Of a stretch of DNA of 64,000 nucleotides, positions 62,663-64,000 are shown piece by piece. How positions within the stretch are numbered: the stretch's first letter is position 1; the number at the start of each line of letters is the position of its first letter. A program made the position numbers and the translations under genes. This DNA comes from Thiemannella venezuelensis (GTDB lineage Bacteria > Actinomycetota > Actinomycetes > Streptosporangiales > Streptosporangiaceae). The notes under the pieces are model-generated. The model had not been told where the DNA came from. It worked only from the letters and a program-made list of their open reading frames with translations, and did no database searches. The stretch is taken from assembly GCF_014203605.1 (NCBI RefSeq), contig NZ_JACHJJ010000016.1, positions 124,001 to 188,000 of the forward strand, written 5' to 3'.

Positions 62663-64000
62663 CTACGCCGCCGCGCTGCTGGACGGGCCGTCCGGTGCGG
62701 CGGCCAGCTCGACCCGGTCGCGGCCGCCGCGCTTGGCGGCGTAGAGCGCCTCGTCGGCGGAGTGCAGCAGGCCGTCCGGCCCCTGCCCGCCGGTGAGCAT
62801 GGCGACACCGGCGCTGAACGTGACGTGCAGGTCGTGGCCGCCGATCCGGGCGGCCTCGCCCGCCACCCGCGCGCGCAGCGCCTCCGTCCGGGCCCGCGCC
62901 TGCTCGCCGGTGGCCCCGGGGAACACGACCACGAACTCCTCGCCGCCGTAGCGGGCCACGACGTCCCGCGGCCCGGCCTGCCCGGACAGCAGCCCGGCGA
63001 AGCGGACCAGGACCTCGTCCCCGACCCCGTGGCCGTAGCCGTCGTTGACCTGCTTGAAATGGTCGACGTCGAGCAGGGCCACGCTGAGCGGCCCGCCGCC
63101 GGCCGCGGCCAGCGCCACTTCGCGCCGGAGCACCTCCATCAGGTGGCGGCGGTTGTACAGCCCGGTCAGGGCGTCGCGGACGGCCTGCTCGGCCAGGTCG
63201 GCGCGGAGTGCCTCGATGGTGCTCAGCTGCTCGCGCAGCCGGGTGTTGGCCTGCTCCACCTCCCACCGCTGCTCGCGCAGCCGGGTGTTGGCCTGCTCGA
63301 GCTCGCGCCGCTGCCGGTTGAGCGCGCTGATGTCCCGGATGACCATGATCCATCCGACGCGCCCGCCCCGGCTGTCGTGCAGCGGACCGCTGCGCACGTT
63401 CACCTCGATCTCCCGCCCGTCCCGGTCCCTGAGGGTCAGGTCGCTCTCCCCGCCCTCGTCCGGCGGCAGCCCGCCGAACTCGTTCTCGAACGAGTGCCCG
63501 GTGAGCCGGTCGGGGAGGTCGTGCGCCAGCCGGCGGAGCATGCGCTCGGCGGCGGAGTTGAGGTCGAGGAGCCGGCCGGAGGCGTCGATGGTGGCGACCG
63601 CGTCGCCGATCATGTCGAAGACGTGCTCCCGCGCCACGGGGATCAGCTCGGGCAGCGAGTGGTGGACGAGCGCCCAGTAGGTGACGACGGCGGTGACGCA
63701 GAAGCCGACGGGCGTCAGGTCCGTGGCGTCGTCCTGCAGGGAGAGGGCGATGATGTTGGCCATGGCCGGCAGGACGGCGCCGAGCAGGATGGCTCCGTAC
63801 AGCCTCCGCTGGGCGCGCGGCCCCCGCATCCACGCGCGGACCAGCCGCGCCACGCCCACGGAGAGCAGGAGGTAGCTGTAGACGGCGTGCGCCCAGAACA
63901 GCGGGCCGAAGTGGGGCCTCACGAAGCCGACCGGATCGACCGTGCCGGACGAGAGGAAGAACAGGTGGTGCAGGGGGTCGGTCGTGACCGCGGTCAGGAC
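62663..64000 (-). CDS. Membrane diguanylate cyclase (7TM-PAS-GGDEF), N-terminus outside window
   Basis: The open frame continues past the right edge; the visible 445 residues begin inside a histidine-kinase-type 7TM region (TTDPLHHLFFLSSGTVDP), so an internal GTG at 63922 is not the start. A PAS domain (MIGDAVATIDASGRLLDLNS), a coiled coil with duplicated EQANTRLREQ units, and a GGDEF domain with the active GGEEF motif (VARYGGEEFVVVFPG) follow. It would make c-di-GMP in response to a membrane or redox signal. Confidence 0.92.
   Translation of the reverse strand, partial: VLTAVTTDPLHHLFFLSSGTVDPVGFVRPHFGPLFWAHAVYSYLLLSVGVARLVRAWMRGPRAQRRLYGAILLGAVLPAMANIIALSLQDDATDLTPVGFCVTAVVTYWALVHHSLPELIPVAREHVFDMIGDAVATIDASGRLLDLNSAAERMLRRLAHDLPDRLTGHSFENEFGGLPPDEGGESDLTLRDRDGREIEVNVRSGPLHDSRGGRVGWIMVIRDISALNRQRRELEQANTRLREQRWEVEQANTRLREQLSTIEALRADLAEQAVRDALTGLYNRRHLMEVLRREVALAAAGGGPLSVALLDVDHFKQVNDGYGHGVGDEVLVRFAGLLSGQAGPRDVVARYGGEEFVVVFPGATGEQARARTEALRARVAGEAARIGGHDLHVTFSAGVAMLTGGQGPDGLLHSADEALYAAKRGGRDRVELAAAPDGPSSSAAA

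Noticed and set aside
1-64000. CRISPR arrays, tRNA or rRNA genes, transposases
   Set aside because: I found no regularly spaced direct repeats with unique spacers, no tRNA-like T-arm signatures, and no transposase or insertion-sequence ends. A dedicated scan was not possible here.

Overview
The window is high-GC actinomycete chromosome. The non-mycobacterial gene content suggests Streptosporangiaceae or a close relative: XRE/DUF397 pairs with an anti-sigma-type ATPase, PucR, MEDS-ATPase and DUF3618/holin-like stress genes. That placement is inference from content, not a phylogeny. Codon use is strongly GC-biased nearly throughout. The clear exception is about 37.1-47.9 kb, which is visibly more AT-rich.

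Region 1 (1-21.3 kb) is a compact lipid-assembly locus. A 5'-truncated IclR regulator is divergent from a coupled operon: fatty-acyl-AMP ligase, MmpL/RND exporter with a 700-residue Pro-rich tail, DHA2 MFS exporter and GT1 glycosyltransferase. These are followed by a secreted protein of unknown function, an antigen-85-like secreted acyltransferase on the opposite strand, and a Pks13-like polyketide synthase (ACP-KS-AT-degenerate DH-KR-ACP-TE) coupled to a crotonyl-CoA carboxylase/reductase. A PucR-type regulator converges on the last gene. The set reads as a mycolate-like route: an activated fatty acid is loaded on the N-terminal ACP, condensed once with an alkylmalonyl (probably ethylmalonyl) unit, ketoreduced, released, glycosylated or transferred to a sugar, and exported. 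The predicted product is an alpha-alkyl beta-hydroxy acid or its glycolipid.

Region 2 (21.3-37.1 kb) is mostly housekeeping and accessory: an EF-hand protein, a fused SecDF, a TreS-like GH13 enzyme, a TetR/SRPBCC pair with twin palindromic operators, a sigma-factor remnant, a lipoprotein/OmpA pair with a distant OmpA fragment, a DUF559 protein fronted by a 27-bp perfect inverted repeat, and an AraC/NmrA-type pair. It ends in a WhiJ/AbaA-like cluster (ATPase, small protein, XRE, DUF397) with spaced iteron-like operators.

Region 3 (37.1-46.7 kb) is a defence island of lower GC. All genes are on the minus strand and mostly overlap: Z1-domain SF2 helicase, PD-(D/E)XK protein, MutL/MORC-like GHKL ATPase, two unrecognised proteins, a 48-codon ORF, a C5 cytosine methyltransferase and a Vsr nickase. 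It resembles the restriction-modification systems with MutL-like ATPases and Z1 helicases known from comparative genomics. Two decayed genes (CYTH/class IV adenylate cyclase and class IV aminotransferase) border it.

Region 4 (47.9-64 kb) contains a DHFR-like reductase, a GNAT/small-protein pair, a LysR/Asp-Glu racemase divergent pair, a VOC protein, an NAD-dependent epimerase, a P-loop kinase-like protein, a MEDS-ATPase sensor, a XylFGH-type sugar ABC transporter, a three-gene holin/DUF3618 envelope operon, a YihY/BrkB protein, a methyltransferase and a 5'-truncated membrane diguanylate cyclase. I saw no tRNA, rRNA, CRISPR array or insertion sequence.
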